DNA of 64,000 nucleotides from an uncultured Pelagibacteraceae bacterium (GCA_902577765.1 CACHAK010000008.1:1-64000); one strand, 5' to 3'; counted from the first letter of the stretch, positions 26,858 through 36,418 are shown. The notes: a model not told the origin generated them from the letters alone. Numbers and translations are program-made.

Positions 26858-27832
26858 CTAAAATTTAAGCAGCAATTTGCCAATATTCTTATTATTTTCC
26901 ATGTATTGATGTGCTTTTTGAACATTCTCATAATCAAATTTTTGGTCAATATGCAATTTAATATTGCCATTTTCAATTAATGGCCAAATATGTTTCTTAA
27001 GATTATCGGCAATGAGTTTCTTTTCATCATTACTTCTTATTCTTAACGTTGAGCCAGAAACTGTTAATCGCTTCAACATAATTGGCAGTAAGTTTACTTC
27101 TACCTTAGATCCCTTTAGGTATGCGATATTTAAAAGCCTTCCAAGTCTATTTAGGACATTAATATTTTTTTGAAAATAATCCCCACCTACCATGTCTAGT
27201 ATCACATCAACTCCTTTATATTCATTTTTAATTATGCTTTCAAAATCATCAAGATTGTAATTAATTACTCTTTCTAAACCCAAATCCTTCAAATATTTAT
27301 ATTTTTCGTCTGATCCTACGGTTGCTATGCATTTAATTTGCATGGCTAATGCAATAGAAATAGCAGTCAAACCTATACCACTAGCACCACCATGAATTAA
27401 TAATGTCTCACCTTGTTTTAGCTTTGCTTGATCAAATAAATTTGCCCAAACTGTAAAAAATGTTTCGGGAATTGTGCAAGCGTCAATAATTGGAATGCCT
27501 TTAGGTATAGGAAGAATTGTTGATGTATGACATTTTACAAATTCTGCGTAACCTCCGCCAGGGACAAGTGCACAGACTTTTGTGTTGAGCAAATTTTTAT
27601 TTACATCTTTACCAACATCAACAATTTCCCCTGAAACTTCTAAGCCCAAAATTTCTGATGCACCGGGCGGTGGTGGGTAACCACCAGATCGTTGAAGAAT
27701 GTCTGGTCGATTTATACCTGCCGCGTGAACTTTAATCAAAACTTCATGTTTTTCTATCTGAGGTATTTCAACATCATTAGTTACTCCTAAAACCTCTGGT
27801 CCACCAAATTCTTTGTGTAATATTGCTTTCAT
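26858..27832 (-). CDS. NAD(P)H-quinone oxidoreductase (PIG3/zinc-independent MDR family)
   Basis: A 324-residue medium-chain dehydrogenase/reductase of the quinone oxidoreductase type. MKAILHKEFGGPEVL opens it, followed by VKVHAAGINRPDILQRSGGY (the family's QxxGxYPPPPG block), the alanine/glycine-rich cofactor motif HGGASGIGLTAISIA (about residues 148-162) and VDVILDMVGGDYF. The zinc-site residues of alcohol dehydrogenases are absent, so it is a PIG3/QOR enzyme. An upstream in-frame ATG (27853) would add seven residues and lies inside the inverted repeat; 27832 matches the family start better. Confidence 0.85.
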   Translation of the reverse strand: MKAILHKEFGGPEVLGVTNDVEIPQIEKHEVLIKVHAAGINRPDILQRSGGYPPPPGASEILGLEVSGEIVDVGKDVNKNLLNTKVCALVPGGGYAEFVKCHTSTILPIPKGIPIIDACTIPETFFTVWANLFDQAKLKQGETLLIHGGASGIGLTAISIALAMQIKCIATVGSDEKYKYLKDLGLERVINYNLDDFESIIKNEYKGVDVILDMVGGDYFQKNINVLNRLGRLLNIAYLKGSKVEVNLLPIMLKRLTVSGSTLRIRSNDEKKLIADNLKKHIWPLIENGNIKLHIDQKFDYENVQKAHQYMENNKNIGKLLLKF

Positions 27833-27839
27833 TTTAATC

Positions 27840-27869
27840 TTAGGAGCCACCATTTAAAGTGACTCCTAA
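27840..27869. repeat. Inverted repeat before the quinone oxidoreductase gene
   Basis: On the plus strand TTAGGAGCCAC (27840-27850) pairs with GTGACTCCTAA (27859-27869), one C/A mismatch in 11, around an 8-base loop. It sits between the hsp20 stop and the oxidoreductase start with no T run on either strand, so it is not a classic terminator. It could be a weak terminator of hsp20, an mRNA processing site or an operator. Confidence 0.6.
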
Positions 27870-27874
27870 TTCTT

Positions 27875-28303
27875 TTAATTAATTTTTGAATTAATTTCAA
27901 TTTTTCTAGATTTTTGATGTTCTGGTATTTCTCTTTCAAGAAAAATGTGAAGTAACCCATTTTCGTAATTTGCATCAGTAACTTTTATGGTATCAGCTAA
28001 TCTAAATTTTCTTTCAAAATTTCTACCTGCTATACCTCTGTGCAAAAATTCGATTTCCTTATTAGAGTCATTAGTTGATCCCTTTATAACCAACTCATTT
28101 TCCTGTACAGATATATCTAAATCTGATTTTGAAAAACCAGCTACAGCTACTGTTATAGTGTAATTATTACCTGATTTAACAATATTATATGGTGGATAAG
28201 CTCCACTGGACTCATTTAAATTAAAAACTGAGTCAAAAATATTATCAAATGCATCGAAACCAACACTAGAGCGTAGTAATGGTGATAAGTCAAATGTAGT
28301 CAT
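27875..28303 (-). CDS. ibpA: Small heat-shock protein, Hsp20/alpha-crystallin family
   Basis: ATP-independent holdase chaperone of 142 residues. The alpha-crystallin domain runs from about residue 35 (AYPPYNIVKSGNNYTITVAV) to 128, with the GRNFERKFRLADTIKV block and the C-terminal I-x-I-like tail absent or reduced (KIEINSKIN). The N-terminal YDLSPLLRSS-like MTTFDLSPLLRSSVGFD matches IbpA. A strong AAGGAGG lies before the ATG. A sigma-32 promoter would be expected (rpoH is in this window), but none can be claimed with confidence upstream. Confidence 0.9.
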   Translation of the reverse strand: MTTFDLSPLLRSSVGFDAFDNIFDSVFNLNESSGAYPPYNIVKSGNNYTITVAVAGFSKSDLDISVQENELVIKGSTNDSNKEIEFLHRGIAGRNFERKFRLADTIKVTDANYENGLLHIFLEREIPEHQKSRKIEINSKIN

Positions 28304-28434
28304 AATTTAATCCTCCTTAAGCGATTAAAAATTTGCTTACTCTTTAAGAGCTAAGCTTTGTTTACTGACGCAGAATGCCATCAGCACCTTATATGTTGTG
28401 ACTAATGATAAATTTTCAATACTAGAAATTTGAA

Positions 28435-28653
28435 TTATGTCTTGAGGTTACTGAACCTTTTTTTGAAACGACTAACTTGGCCTTTATCCTGAATTTTTTG
28501 CTGCCCACCAGTCCAAGCTGGGTGGGAAAGGGGATCAATATCTAGAGACATTGTGTCACCTTCTTTTCCCCATGTAGACATAGTCTCAAATTTTGTGCCG
28601 TCTGTCATCACGACTGTAATTTTATGGTAATCAGGATGTTTATCTTTTTTCAT
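28435..28653 (-). CDS. rpmE: 50S ribosomal protein bL31
   Basis: A 72-residue bL31: [20 protein letters not shown] at the N-terminus, [21 protein letters not shown] in the middle and a basic RFKKRF tail. It lacks the cysteines of the zinc-binding form and is the alphaproteobacterial type. It appears monocistronic, about 130 bases upstream of hsp20 and divergent from the DUF6787-like gene. Confidence 0.94.
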   Translation of the reverse strand: MKKDKHPDYHKITVVMTDGTKFETMSTWGKEGDTMSLDIDPLSHPAWTGGQQKIQDKGQVSRFKKRFSNLKT

Positions 28654-28722
28654 ATATGTTCTATTTTTTGTGAGTAGATATCCTATATAATATTATTGAT
28701 CAACAGTTAATTGTTAAATTTT

Positions 28723-29025
28723 ATGAATATAATTTCAATAATGATGAGACGGCTTAATATTCATAGTTTCTCTCAATTTATCGTAATCATGATTATTTTT
28801 GCTATTACAGGGTCATTGTCGCTTTATATCACTGTCGAATTATTTCAATTTATTGGTCTTCAGGAGGAGAATTTAAATCCAATAATTTTTTGGCCGCTTA
28901 GAATAATATTGCTTTTCGTAATCTATCAAATATTACTGCTATTAGTTGCACTGCCATTTGGACAATTTCAATATTTTTGGTCATTTGAAAAAAAATTTTT
29001 AAGCAGATTTGGACTTAAATTATAA
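28723..29025 (+). CDS. Small two-helix membrane protein, DUF6787-like
   Basis: A protein of about 100 residues with two hydrophobic segments (roughly residues 20-45 and 62-84). It is followed by the conserved PFGQFQYFWSFEKKFLSRFG tail that characterises DUF6787-type proteins. Function is unknown. ATG 28723 is preferred to an upstream TTG (28711); a further ATG lies at 28741. It is convergent with suhB, overlapping by 6 bases. Confidence 0.65.
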   Translation: MNIISIMMRRLNIHSFSQFIVIMIIFAITGSLSLYITVELFQFIGLQEENLNPIIFWPLRIILLFVIYQILLLLVALPFGQFQYFWSFEKKFLSRFGLKL

Positions 29026-29808
29026 TTCAATTATTTTTTTAAGCTTTTCATGTATTCTAAAATTAGATGCTAGTATTCTTCCACTTTTGAGATAGTCCTC
29101 TTTTCCTTCAAAATCAGTTACTTTTCCTCCAGCCTCTTTTACAATTAATGAGCCAGCTGCAATATCAACCAATTTTAAATTTTTTTCCCAAAATCCATCA
29201 AATTTTCCTGCGGCCACATAAACTAAGTCGAGTGACGCTGCGCCAAATCTTCTAATGCCGCATACTTTTTCCATAACTTGCTTTAACCCAGGAACATATT
29301 CTTCATGACCTTTCATACCTTTATGAGGAATGCCTGTGCCAATCATACAGTCTTCAAGGTTTTCTTTTGAGGACACTCTGAGTCTCAGATTATTACAGTA
29401 GGCGCCTCTTCCTTTAACTGCCCAAAAGAATTCATCAGTAAGCGGTTGATATACACCTCCAATTATTACTTCGTTATCCTTTTCAAGCGCAATTGATATA
29501 GCAAAGTGTGGAATACTAAAAACAAAGTTGCTTGTGCCATCAAGGGGATCAATAATCCATCTAATATTTTCGTCAGAATTTTTTATAACACCTGTTTCTT
29601 CGGCAATAATATTTATTTTAGGATATGAATAAGTTAGTTCTTTAATCAACATTTTTTCAGCTTTTGTATCTGCTAATGATACAAAATCTGAAACGCCCTT
29701 CAGAGACACTTGAAGTTTTTCAACTTCTCCAAAATCCCGAATAAGGCTTTTACTAGTTTTTCTACAGGCTAAAAAAATTGCATTGATATAAGGGTCTGAG
29801 TAGCTCAT
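29020..29808 (-). CDS. suhB: Inositol-1-monophosphatase (SuhB-like)
   Basis: Mg-dependent phosphatase of 262 residues. EETGV (about 68-72), IDPLDGTSNFV (84-94) and the last Asp of LVDIAAGSLIVKEAGG supply the metal ligands. The substrate loop FGAASLDLVYVAAGKFDGFW matches SuhB. The usual PWDIAAG is LVDIAAG here, an aromatic-to-Val change next to the catalytic Asp that keeps the metal ligand. In enterobacteria SuhB also binds Nus factors; that is not tested by the sequence. It overlaps efp by a base and ends the tkt-gap-pgk-fba-efp run. Confidence 0.86.
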   Translation of the reverse strand: MSYSDPYINAIFLACRKTSKSLIRDFGEVEKLQVSLKGVSDFVSLADTKAEKMLIKELTYSYPKINIIAEETGVIKNSDENIRWIIDPLDGTSNFVFSIPHFAISIALEKDNEVIIGGVYQPLTDEFFWAVKGRGAYCNNLRLRVSSKENLEDCMIGTGIPHKGMKGHEEYVPGLKQVMEKVCGIRRFGAASLDLVYVAAGKFDGFWEKNLKLVDIAAGSLIVKEAGGKVTDFEGKEDYLKSGRILASNFRIHEKLKKIIEL

Positions 29809-30371
29809 TAGTCAACTCTTTTTGAATATGATAGGTCCTCTGTATTAATTTCTATCTTTTCACCCTGCTCAATAAAAGGTGGAACCATTACTCTAATACC
29901 ATTTTCAAGAATGGCAGGCTTGTTCGATGAAGCAGCTGTTTGTCCTTTAACAACAGCCTCTGTTTCATTGACAATAAAAGATAAGGTTTTAGGAAGTTGA
30001 ATTCCTATTGGCTTTTCATTATACACTTCTAGGATGACCTCATCATTTTCACTCATTAAAACTAGCTTTTCTCCAACTATTTCCTGATCAATTTCAACTT
30101 GTTCATATGAAGTACTGTTCATAAAGAAAAGTTTGTTATCTTGCTTGTACAGATACTGATATTTTTCTTCATCTACTCTAACCCTCTCTACTTCTTCTGA
30201 TGCTCTGAAACGTTCATTTAATTTCGTACTAGTTTTAATATTTTTCATCTCAACTTGATTAAATGCACCACCTTTACCAGGTTTTACAGACTGAGATTTA
30301 TTCACAACCCACAATTCTCCCTTGTGTTCAACTATCATTCCTGGTTTAACAGCGTTTCCATTAATTTTCAT
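29808..30371 (-). CDS. efp: Elongation factor P
   Basis: Relieves ribosome stalling at polyproline stretches. The 187-residue protein has the three beta-barrel domains of EF-P. The tip loop KPGKGGAFNQVEMKN carries the lysine that is post-translationally modified in many bacteria. The C-terminal GEKIEINTEDLSYSKRV matches the EF-P signature. No epmA/epmB gene is seen in the window. It lies 6 bases after fba and overlaps suhB by a base. Confidence 0.95.
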   Translation of the reverse strand: MKINGNAVKPGMIVEHKGELWVVNKSQSVKPGKGGAFNQVEMKNIKTSTKLNERFRASEEVERVRVDEEKYQYLYKQDNKLFFMNSTSYEQVEIDQEIVGEKLVLMSENDEVILEVYNEKPIGIQLPKTLSFIVNETEAVVKGQTAASSNKPAILENGIRVMVPPFIEQGEKIEINTEDLSYSKRVD

Positions 30372-30377
30372 TTTTTC

Positions 30378-31391
30378 TTAACCTTCGAGAGATTTATCCC
30401 ACTGACCTTGTGCAGCCTTCATATTCATTACAGCTCTATGGCTAAAAGCTTTTTGAGCCGCTTCAAGATTGTCATCTTTGCCAGCCCAAGTTTTGAGAGC
30501 CGCTTGTTGTAAAGCCCTTCCATAAGAAAAACTTAGCTTCCATTTGAAGCCACCTATTTTATTCATTGCATCGAGATGAGCTGTTGCATCTAGGTCTGAC
30601 TGACCACCAGATAAAAAAACAATTCCAGGTAATTCATCTGGAACAGATGATTTGAGACATTGAAGTGTTTTTTCTGCAACTTCTTCAATGGGGGCTTGGT
30701 AGTTATTTTCTGTTCCTGACACAACCATATTTGGTTTAAGAAGAGTTCCTTTAATATTGACATTTTTTTTATCAAGCATTTCAAATAATACTAATAGTGT
30801 TTGATTAGTAACCTCATGACACCTTCCCACAGAGTGGGACCCATCCATAATAACCTCAGGCTCAACAATCGGTACCATATTGTTTTGTTGAGCAATGAGC
30901 GCATATTCAGCTAATGCATTCATATTTTCGCTTATACAATTGTTTGATGGTATTTCATCACTTATATTTATAACGGCTCTCCATTTTGTAAATTTCGCTC
31001 CAAGCTTCTCGTACTCTTGACAGCGTTCATGAAGTCCGTCTAATCCTGTAGTAATTTTTTCATCACTACCACCTTCAAACTCTTTAACTCCTTGATCAAC
31101 TTTAATTCCTGGCAGTGAGCCGCGATCAAGTATAACATTTCTTAAATAGTCTCCATCACTAGACTTTTGTCTGAGAGTTTCATCAAAAAGTATCACTCCG
31201 CCAATTGCCTTTGCCATGACCGGAGATCTAAATAACATTTCTCTATACTTTCTTCTATTATCTTCGGTAGACTCAACATTAATTGAGTTGAATCGTTTCT
31301 CAATGGTTCCTGAACTTTCATCGGCTGCCAGAATTCCTTTGCCATCATTGACAATGTAATTTGCAATCTCTTCTAAAGTCTTTGGTATCAT
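30378..31391 (-). CDS. fba: Fructose-bisphosphate aldolase, class I
   Basis: Schiff-base (metal-free) aldolase of 337 residues. ILAADESSGTIEKRF near residue 20, the active-site lysine in KGTLLKPNMVVSG and FLSGGQSDLDATAHL are clear family markers. It cleaves or condenses fructose-1,6-bisphosphate in glycolysis and gluconeogenesis. It follows pgk by 13 bases in the central-carbon operon and precedes efp. Confidence 0.94.
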   Translation of the reverse strand: MIPKTLEEIANYIVNDGKGILAADESSGTIEKRFNSINVESTEDNRRKYREMLFRSPVMAKAIGGVILFDETLRQKSSDGDYLRNVILDRGSLPGIKVDQGVKEFEGGSDEKITTGLDGLHERCQEYEKLGAKFTKWRAVINISDEIPSNNCISENMNALAEYALIAQQNNMVPIVEPEVIMDGSHSVGRCHEVTNQTLLVLFEMLDKKNVNIKGTLLKPNMVVSGTENNYQAPIEEVAEKTLQCLKSSVPDELPGIVFLSGGQSDLDATAHLDAMNKIGGFKWKLSFSYGRALQQAALKTWAGKDDNLEAAQKAFSHRAVMNMKAAQGQWDKSLEG

Positions 31392-31404
31392 TTTCTTCTC
31401 CTTT

Positions 31405-32601
31405 TTATAAAGCTCCTAAGGCAACTAAACCCGGCAATTTCTTACCTTCTATTAGCTCAAGTAGAGCTCCTCCGCCAGTAGAAACATAAGAAAATTTATC
31501 TTTAACAGCCGCCATATCCAGCGCGGAAATTGTATCACCGCCCCCAGCAAAAGATCGAAGACTATTTTTATCAGTAATTTCAGCAATGAATTTAGCGATC
31601 TCGAATGTGCCTTTATGAAATGGTTTTGTTTCAAAGACACCAACCGGCCCATTCCAAAATACTGTTTCACAATTTGAAATTTCATTCTTAATCAACTCGA
31701 TAGTTTGTTTCCCAATATCTAAAATCATTTGATTATCTTTTACAGCATCAATTGCACATTCGTTTATTTCTGTAGTTTCAGATACTTTCTCAGCTGTAAC
31801 GACATCTAAAGGTAAAATTAGTTTACAGTTTTGCTCATCCGCAAAATTAATAATTTCTTTTACGAGGTGATCTACATCATTTTCAATCAATGAGTTTTTT
31901 ACATCATTTCCTAAATATTTAAGAAAATTATTAGCCATCCCACCAGCAATGATAATTGAGTCCATTTTTTGCAGGAGATTTTTTATAACTGTAATTTTTG
32001 TAGAGATTTTTGAGCCACCAATGATAGTTAATGCAGGAGTTTTAGGGTTATTAACTACATCATTTAAGCTTAATATTTCTTCATGTAATAGTTCGCCACA
32101 ATAAGATGGTATGAAGTTTGTGATTGCTTCAATTGAGGCGTGAGCTCTATGGGAGCATGCAAAAGCATCATTAATATAAACGTCTGCTAATTTTGATAGC
32201 TCGGATGCAAAAAATTTATCATTTTGCTCTTCGCCTTCGTGAAAACGGCAATTTTCAAGAAGAATAATTGAATCCTGGCTTAAAGAATTTATTTTTTTTT
32301 CAATCTCATCGCCTATACAATTTGAGAGAAATATTATTTTTTTTTGCAATACGTTTTCTAATGAGCTGATTATTTGATTAAGTGAAAGCTTTTCATTTCT
32401 TTTTCCTTTTGGTCTTCCTAGATGAGACAGAATTACAACTTTATTATTCTTATTAAGAAGGTTTTGTATTGGATTTTTAATTCTCGTAATCCGATCGCTT
32501 ATTGTAGAGGTTTCTTTATTGAGGGGAATATTTAGGTCAAAGCGAATAAGTACGGTTTTATTTTTCTGATCAAATGTTTTTAGAGCATTAACATTTAACA
32601 T
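31405..32601 (-). CDS. pgk: Phosphoglycerate kinase
   Basis: ATP-producing glycolytic kinase of 398 residues. KTVLIRFDLNIPLN, LSHLGRPKGKRNEKLSL (3-PG site), ALTIIGGSKISTKI and the C-terminal nucleotide loop FAGGGDTISALDM are all present. FWNGPVGVFE is intact. It is linked to gap by a single base and to fba by 13 bases. Confidence 0.95.
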   Translation of the reverse strand: MLNVNALKTFDQKNKTVLIRFDLNIPLNKETSTISDRITRIKNPIQNLLNKNNKVVILSHLGRPKGKRNEKLSLNQIISSLENVLQKKIIFLSNCIGDEIEKKINSLSQDSIILLENCRFHEGEEQNDKFFASELSKLADVYINDAFACSHRAHASIEAITNFIPSYCGELLHEEILSLNDVVNNPKTPALTIIGGSKISTKITVIKNLLQKMDSIIIAGGMANNFLKYLGNDVKNSLIENDVDHLVKEIINFADEQNCKLILPLDVVTAEKVSETTEINECAIDAVKDNQMILDIGKQTIELIKNEISNCETVFWNGPVGVFETKPFHKGTFEIAKFIAEITDKNSLRSFAGGGDTISALDMAAVKDKFSYVSTGGGALLELIEGKKLPGLVALGAL

Positions 32602-32602
32602 T

Positions 32603-33613
32603 CTATCTAGATCTTTTCATCGCAACTGCAGTATCACACATTCGATTTGAAAAGCCCCATTCATTATCATACCAACTTAAAACTCTTCCAAACTTTCCAT
32701 CAATTACTTGTGTTTGAGTTAAATCAAAATTTGACGAGGCAGGATTATGATTAAAATCAGATGAAACCAATGGTTTTGAATTTACATCTAGGACTCCATT
32801 TAGCTTATTTGATTTTGCTGCAGCCGACATAGCCTTATTAATACTATCGACTGTCATTCTTCTTTTAGAAACAAATTTAAAGTCGATTAATGAAACATTA
32901 GGTGTTGGTACTCTAATTGCAGTTCCGTCTAACTTACCAGAAAGCTCAGGCATAACGAGTCCTACTGCTTTTGCAGCTCCTGTAGATGTAGGTATCATTG
33001 ACAATGACGCAGCTCGAGCCCTTCTTAAGTCTGAGTGAAATGTATCCAGAACACTTTGGTCACCAGTAAAGGCATGTATAGTTGTCATATAGCCATGCAC
33101 AATTTTGAATTTATCATGTAAAACTTTTGCAACAGGAGCTAAACAATTTGTCGTGCAAGATGCATTAGATACAACTAGGTCTTCTTTTGTTATCTCATCT
33201 TCATTCACTCCATATACAATGGTTTTATCAGCATTTGTACATGGCGCTGAGACTAAAACCTTTTTTGCGCCGGCCTTAATATGCATTGCCGCCTTATCTT
33301 TTGAAGTAAATAATCCAGTGCATTCAAGAGCGACGTCAATTTTCATTCTTTTCCAAGGAAGTTTTTGAGGATCTCTCTGATTCAATACTGTAATATTTTT
33401 TCTGCCAACGATCATTTTATTACGTTTGAACGATACTTTTTCATGAAGAGGGCCGTGAACAGTATCATTTGCAAGTAAAAATGCGTTTGTTTCTATTGGG
33501 GCTAAATCGTTTATAGCCACGACATTAATATCTTTTCTTTTATTCTCAATGATTGATCTTAAAACCAACCTTCCAATTCTTCCAAATCCACTTATTGCAA
33601 CGTTTACAGCCAT
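32603..33613 (-). CDS. gap: Glyceraldehyde-3-phosphate dehydrogenase
   Basis: NAD-dependent phosphorylating enzyme of 336 residues. GFGRIGRLVLRS (residues 10-21) binds NAD, SNASCTTNCLAP holds the catalytic cysteine (first Cys of SCTTNC), and FTGDQSVLDTFHSDLRRARA is the typical substrate-binding region. WYDNEWGFSNRM is the conserved C-terminal block. It lies between tkt (12-base gap) and pgk. Confidence 0.96.
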   Translation of the reverse strand: MAVNVAISGFGRIGRLVLRSIIENKRKDINVVAINDLAPIETNAFLLANDTVHGPLHEKVSFKRNKMIVGRKNITVLNQRDPQKLPWKRMKIDVALECTGLFTSKDKAAMHIKAGAKKVLVSAPCTNADKTIVYGVNEDEITKEDLVVSNASCTTNCLAPVAKVLHDKFKIVHGYMTTIHAFTGDQSVLDTFHSDLRRARAASLSMIPTSTGAAKAVGLVMPELSGKLDGTAIRVPTPNVSLIDFKFVSKRRMTVDSINKAMSAAAKSNKLNGVLDVNSKPLVSSDFNHNPASSNFDLTQTQVIDGKFGRVLSWYDNEWGFSNRMCDTAVAMKRSR

Positions 33614-33625
33614 ATTTAGTATCTC

Positions 33626-35623
33626 CTATATTTTCTTACTTATTAATTTGAATATTTTTTTTGCCGTGATCCCATAAAAATCGTAGAGCTTTTGATAAGG
33701 AGCACTTGCTCCAAAATCTTCCATACCGATGTTAATTGTATTTTCAGGGCATACTTGGCTCCACCCAAAATTAGTTCCCGCCTCAATCGAGACATTTATT
33801 TCAGAGTTTCCTCTAATTATTTTTTGATACGTTTTACTTTGGATTTTAAACTGTTCCATGCACGGTACTGAAACGACTCTCACTAACTTTTTCTTTTTTT
33901 CAAGCATAGTCATTAATTGCAGTGCAATTTCGACTTCAGAGCCAGACGCGAAAATAGAAATATTAGGTTTTTTTGAATTACTTTTTAATTCGTAAGCTCC
34001 TTGAGCACTAATATTTTTTGCATGATACTTTTTTCTTATCATTGGAAGTTTTTGCCTTGTAAGCGCAATTACACTTGGTCCCTTTGAATTTGAAAGCGCT
34101 AATTCCCATGCTTCCGCAGTTTCAATTAAATCAGCAGGTCTAAAGACTTTTACATTTGGTGTTGCTCTTAATGATGCAAGCTGTTCAACTGGTTGGTGCG
34201 TTGGGCCATCTTCACCAAGACCGATTGAATCATGTGTTAATATATATATAGCTCTTTGTTTCATTAAAGCTGCAAGACGAAGAGATGGTTTACAATAATC
34301 TAAAAAAATTAAAAAGGTTCCACCAAATGGAATAATTCCTTTATGGAGTGACAACCCATTCATGATGGAAGCCATACCGTGCTCTCGTATTCCATAGTAA
34401 ATATAATTACCATTGTAATTTGTAGAATTAATAACTTCCATTTTACTACCTTTAGTATTATTAGAGCCTGTCAAGTCTGCTGAGCCTCCAACCAATTCAG
34501 GTAGTGATGATGAAATTGTATTTATTACCATTTCTGATGCTTGCCGTGTGGCAACATCGAGTGGTTTCTTGATATATTTCTTCTTAAACTGATTAAAGTT
34601 TTGAATTAATTTTAATGGAAGCTTTCCTTCGATTCTTCTTATGTAGTGAGCCTTTCTGCTTTTTGGAAGTTTCTCATAATTCAATTTCCAAGACTTATAT
34701 GCATCTATTGATTTTTTACTAAGATTTTTCCACTCCTCAAGTATATTTTTTGGAACTGTAAATGGCTTGTGTGGCCAATTCAGTTTAGTTCTAGTAAGTT
34801 TTACTTCATCCTCACCAAGTGGTGAGCCATGAACTGATGATTTTCCTTGTTTGTTTGGAGATCCAAAACCAATTTTAGTTTTACAAGAAATTAATGTAGG
34901 TTTCTTAGATTTTTGAGCTTTCTTAATTGACTGTATTATTTCTTTAGGTTTGTGACCATTTATTTTAATTGTATTCCATCCATAGGCTTTAAATCTTTCA
35001 GCCGTATTTTCTGAGTTTGCCAGTTTAATAGGCCCATCTATTGAAATTCCATTATCGTCAAAAAAAACAATTAATTTATTTAGTTTAAGATGTCCTGCAA
35101 AAGATGCGACTTCATGAGAAATCCCCTCCATTAAATCTCCATCACTTGCAATAACGTAAGTGAAATGATTTACAATTTTTTCGCCAAATTGACTTCTTAG
35201 TATTTCTTCTGCTAACGCCATTCCAACTGCATTGCCGATACCTTGTCCAAGTGGGCCAGTCGTTGTTTCTATTCCTTTAGCGTGCCCATACTCTGGATGA
35301 CCTGCACATTTACTACTAAGCTGTCTAAATTTCTTGATCTCTTGAATAGTCATATCTTTATGACCGGTTAGATAGAGCAGTGAGTATAAAAGCATTGATC
35401 CATGACCAGCAGATAGTACGAACCTATCTCTATCATGCCACCTTGGAACATTAGGATTGTATTTTAAAAACTTCGTAAAAAGAACAGTTGCTACATCTGC
35501 CATACCCATTGGTAAACCCGGGTGACCACTTTTTGCTTTTTCAACCGCATCAATTGAAAGAAACCTTATTGCGTTAGCTAAATCATCATGAGTAACTGCA
35601 GATTGATCTTTTTTGTTAGGCAT
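33626..35623 (-). CDS. tkt: Transketolase
   Basis: Thiamine-diphosphate enzyme of the pentose phosphate pathway, 665 residues. The ThDP motif is ASDGDLMEGISHEVASFAGH, the N-terminal AIRFLSIDAVEKAKSGHPGLPMG binds the substrate, and HDSIGLGEDGPTHQPVEQLASLRATP is the classic pyrimidine-domain signature. It is the first gene of the tkt-gap-pgk-fba-efp-suhB run, so the promoter should lie in the divergent gap 35624-35788 shared with the coiled-coil gene. Confidence 0.95.
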   Translation of the reverse strand: MPNKKDQSAVTHDDLANAIRFLSIDAVEKAKSGHPGLPMGMADVATVLFTKFLKYNPNVPRWHDRDRFVLSAGHGSMLLYSLLYLTGHKDMTIQEIKKFRQLSSKCAGHPEYGHAKGIETTTGPLGQGIGNAVGMALAEEILRSQFGEKIVNHFTYVIASDGDLMEGISHEVASFAGHLKLNKLIVFFDDNGISIDGPIKLANSENTAERFKAYGWNTIKINGHKPKEIIQSIKKAQKSKKPTLISCKTKIGFGSPNKQGKSSVHGSPLGEDEVKLTRTKLNWPHKPFTVPKNILEEWKNLSKKSIDAYKSWKLNYEKLPKSRKAHYIRRIEGKLPLKLIQNFNQFKKKYIKKPLDVATRQASEMVINTISSSLPELVGGSADLTGSNNTKGSKMEVINSTNYNGNYIYYGIREHGMASIMNGLSLHKGIIPFGGTFLIFLDYCKPSLRLAALMKQRAIYILTHDSIGLGEDGPTHQPVEQLASLRATPNVKVFRPADLIETAEAWELALSNSKGPSVIALTRQKLPMIRKKYHAKNISAQGAYELKSNSKKPNISIFASGSEVEIALQLMTMLEKKKKLVRVVSVPCMEQFKIQSKTYQKIIRGNSEINVSIEAGTNFGWSQVCPENTINIGMEDFGASAPYQKLYDFYGITAKKIFKLISKKI

Positions 35624-35788
35624 ATTATCAATAAATTGGATTTTGAGCTTAATATAAGCAATTATCTATAAAGAGTCTTAAATTTTAGCAAATTATTAAC
35701 AAAAAAATAATCTGTCTATTTGCAATATTATAAGTTGACTGAGAACAAAAAAGACAGTTAAACTCGATTAAAGTTTCAAGGGGTTTTA

Positions 35789-36052
35789 ATGTCAGGTTAT
35801 CAAGATTCAAAAGTTAAATTTAATGGTTCAATTGATAAACTTAGTGAGGAAATCGACAAATTAACAAAAAAGGCTCAAAGAGCTACAGAATTGGAAGCGC
35901 AAAATCAAAAATTACAAGAAAATAACTCTCATCTAGAGAATGAAATTAAGATTCTCAAGTCAGATTTTATGGAACTTAAAAATATTGCAGGCAATATTTC
36001 TTCTCAACTCGATGAAAACATTTATACCATAAAAGATATATTAGACTCTTAA
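35789..36052 (+). CDS. Small coiled-coil protein upstream of zapA (DUF4164-like)
   Basis: An 87-residue protein, mostly a predicted coiled coil from about residue 15 to 70 with heptad-type Leu/Ile spacing (KLSEEIDKL, ELEAQNQKLQENNSHLENEI). It sits 3 bases before zapA, and in alphaproteobacteria a DUF4164 coiled-coil gene commonly precedes zapA; the call rests on this context. A role with the Z-ring is plausible but inferred. A good GGGG-type RBS (AAGGGG) lies before the ATG. Confidence 0.65.
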   Translation: MSGYQDSKVKFNGSIDKLSEEIDKLTKKAQRATELEAQNQKLQENNSHLENEIKILKSDFMELKNIAGNISSQLDENIYTIKDILDS

Positions 36053-36055
36053 GCA

Positions 36056-36418
36056 ATGCCTGAAATAATTGTAAATATTAATGATCAAGATTACGCAATT
36101 GTCTGCGATCCGGGCGAAGAAAACCATCTTAAACATTTAAGCTCAAAGATTGATTATAAAGTGAGAGAATTAACTAAGAGATTTGGAAAAATTGGAGAAA
36201 CTAGATTAATGGTAATGGCTTCACTGTTAATAGCAGATGAAATACATGATCTAAATAAAAAACTAGAAACAAATATTGAAAAAATAAATTCCCTTGAAGC
36301 AAATATTGGTTCAAAAGATAAAGAATTGACTGATCAGAAAAAAGAGAGTCAGGAATATATAGACATTAGCAACGATAGATTAACAGATTTATTATCACGC
36401 TTGTCTCTTGTAAACTAA
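36056..36418 (+). CDS. zapA: Cell-division protein ZapA
   Basis: A 120-residue FtsZ-ring bundling protein. An N-terminal beta region (VNINDQDYAIVCDPGEENHL) is followed by LSSKIDYKVRELTKRFGKIGETRLMVMASLLIADEI, the ZapA hallmark, and then a C-terminal coiled coil of about 50 residues. It lies between the DUF4164-like gene and the 5-FCL gene, the common zapA-fthC arrangement. Confidence 0.9.
   Translation: MPEIIVNINDQDYAIVCDPGEENHLKHLSSKIDYKVRELTKRFGKIGETRLMVMASLLIADEIHDLNKKLETNIEKINSLEANIGSKDKELTDQKKESQEYIDISNDRLTDLLSRLSLVN

Noticed and set aside
28304-28434. Sigma-32 promoter upstream of hsp20
   Set aside because: A TTGAAA and a TATAAG occur on the minus strand but with about 20-base spacing and no clear heat-shock -10; I could not support either a sigma-32 or sigma-70 call.
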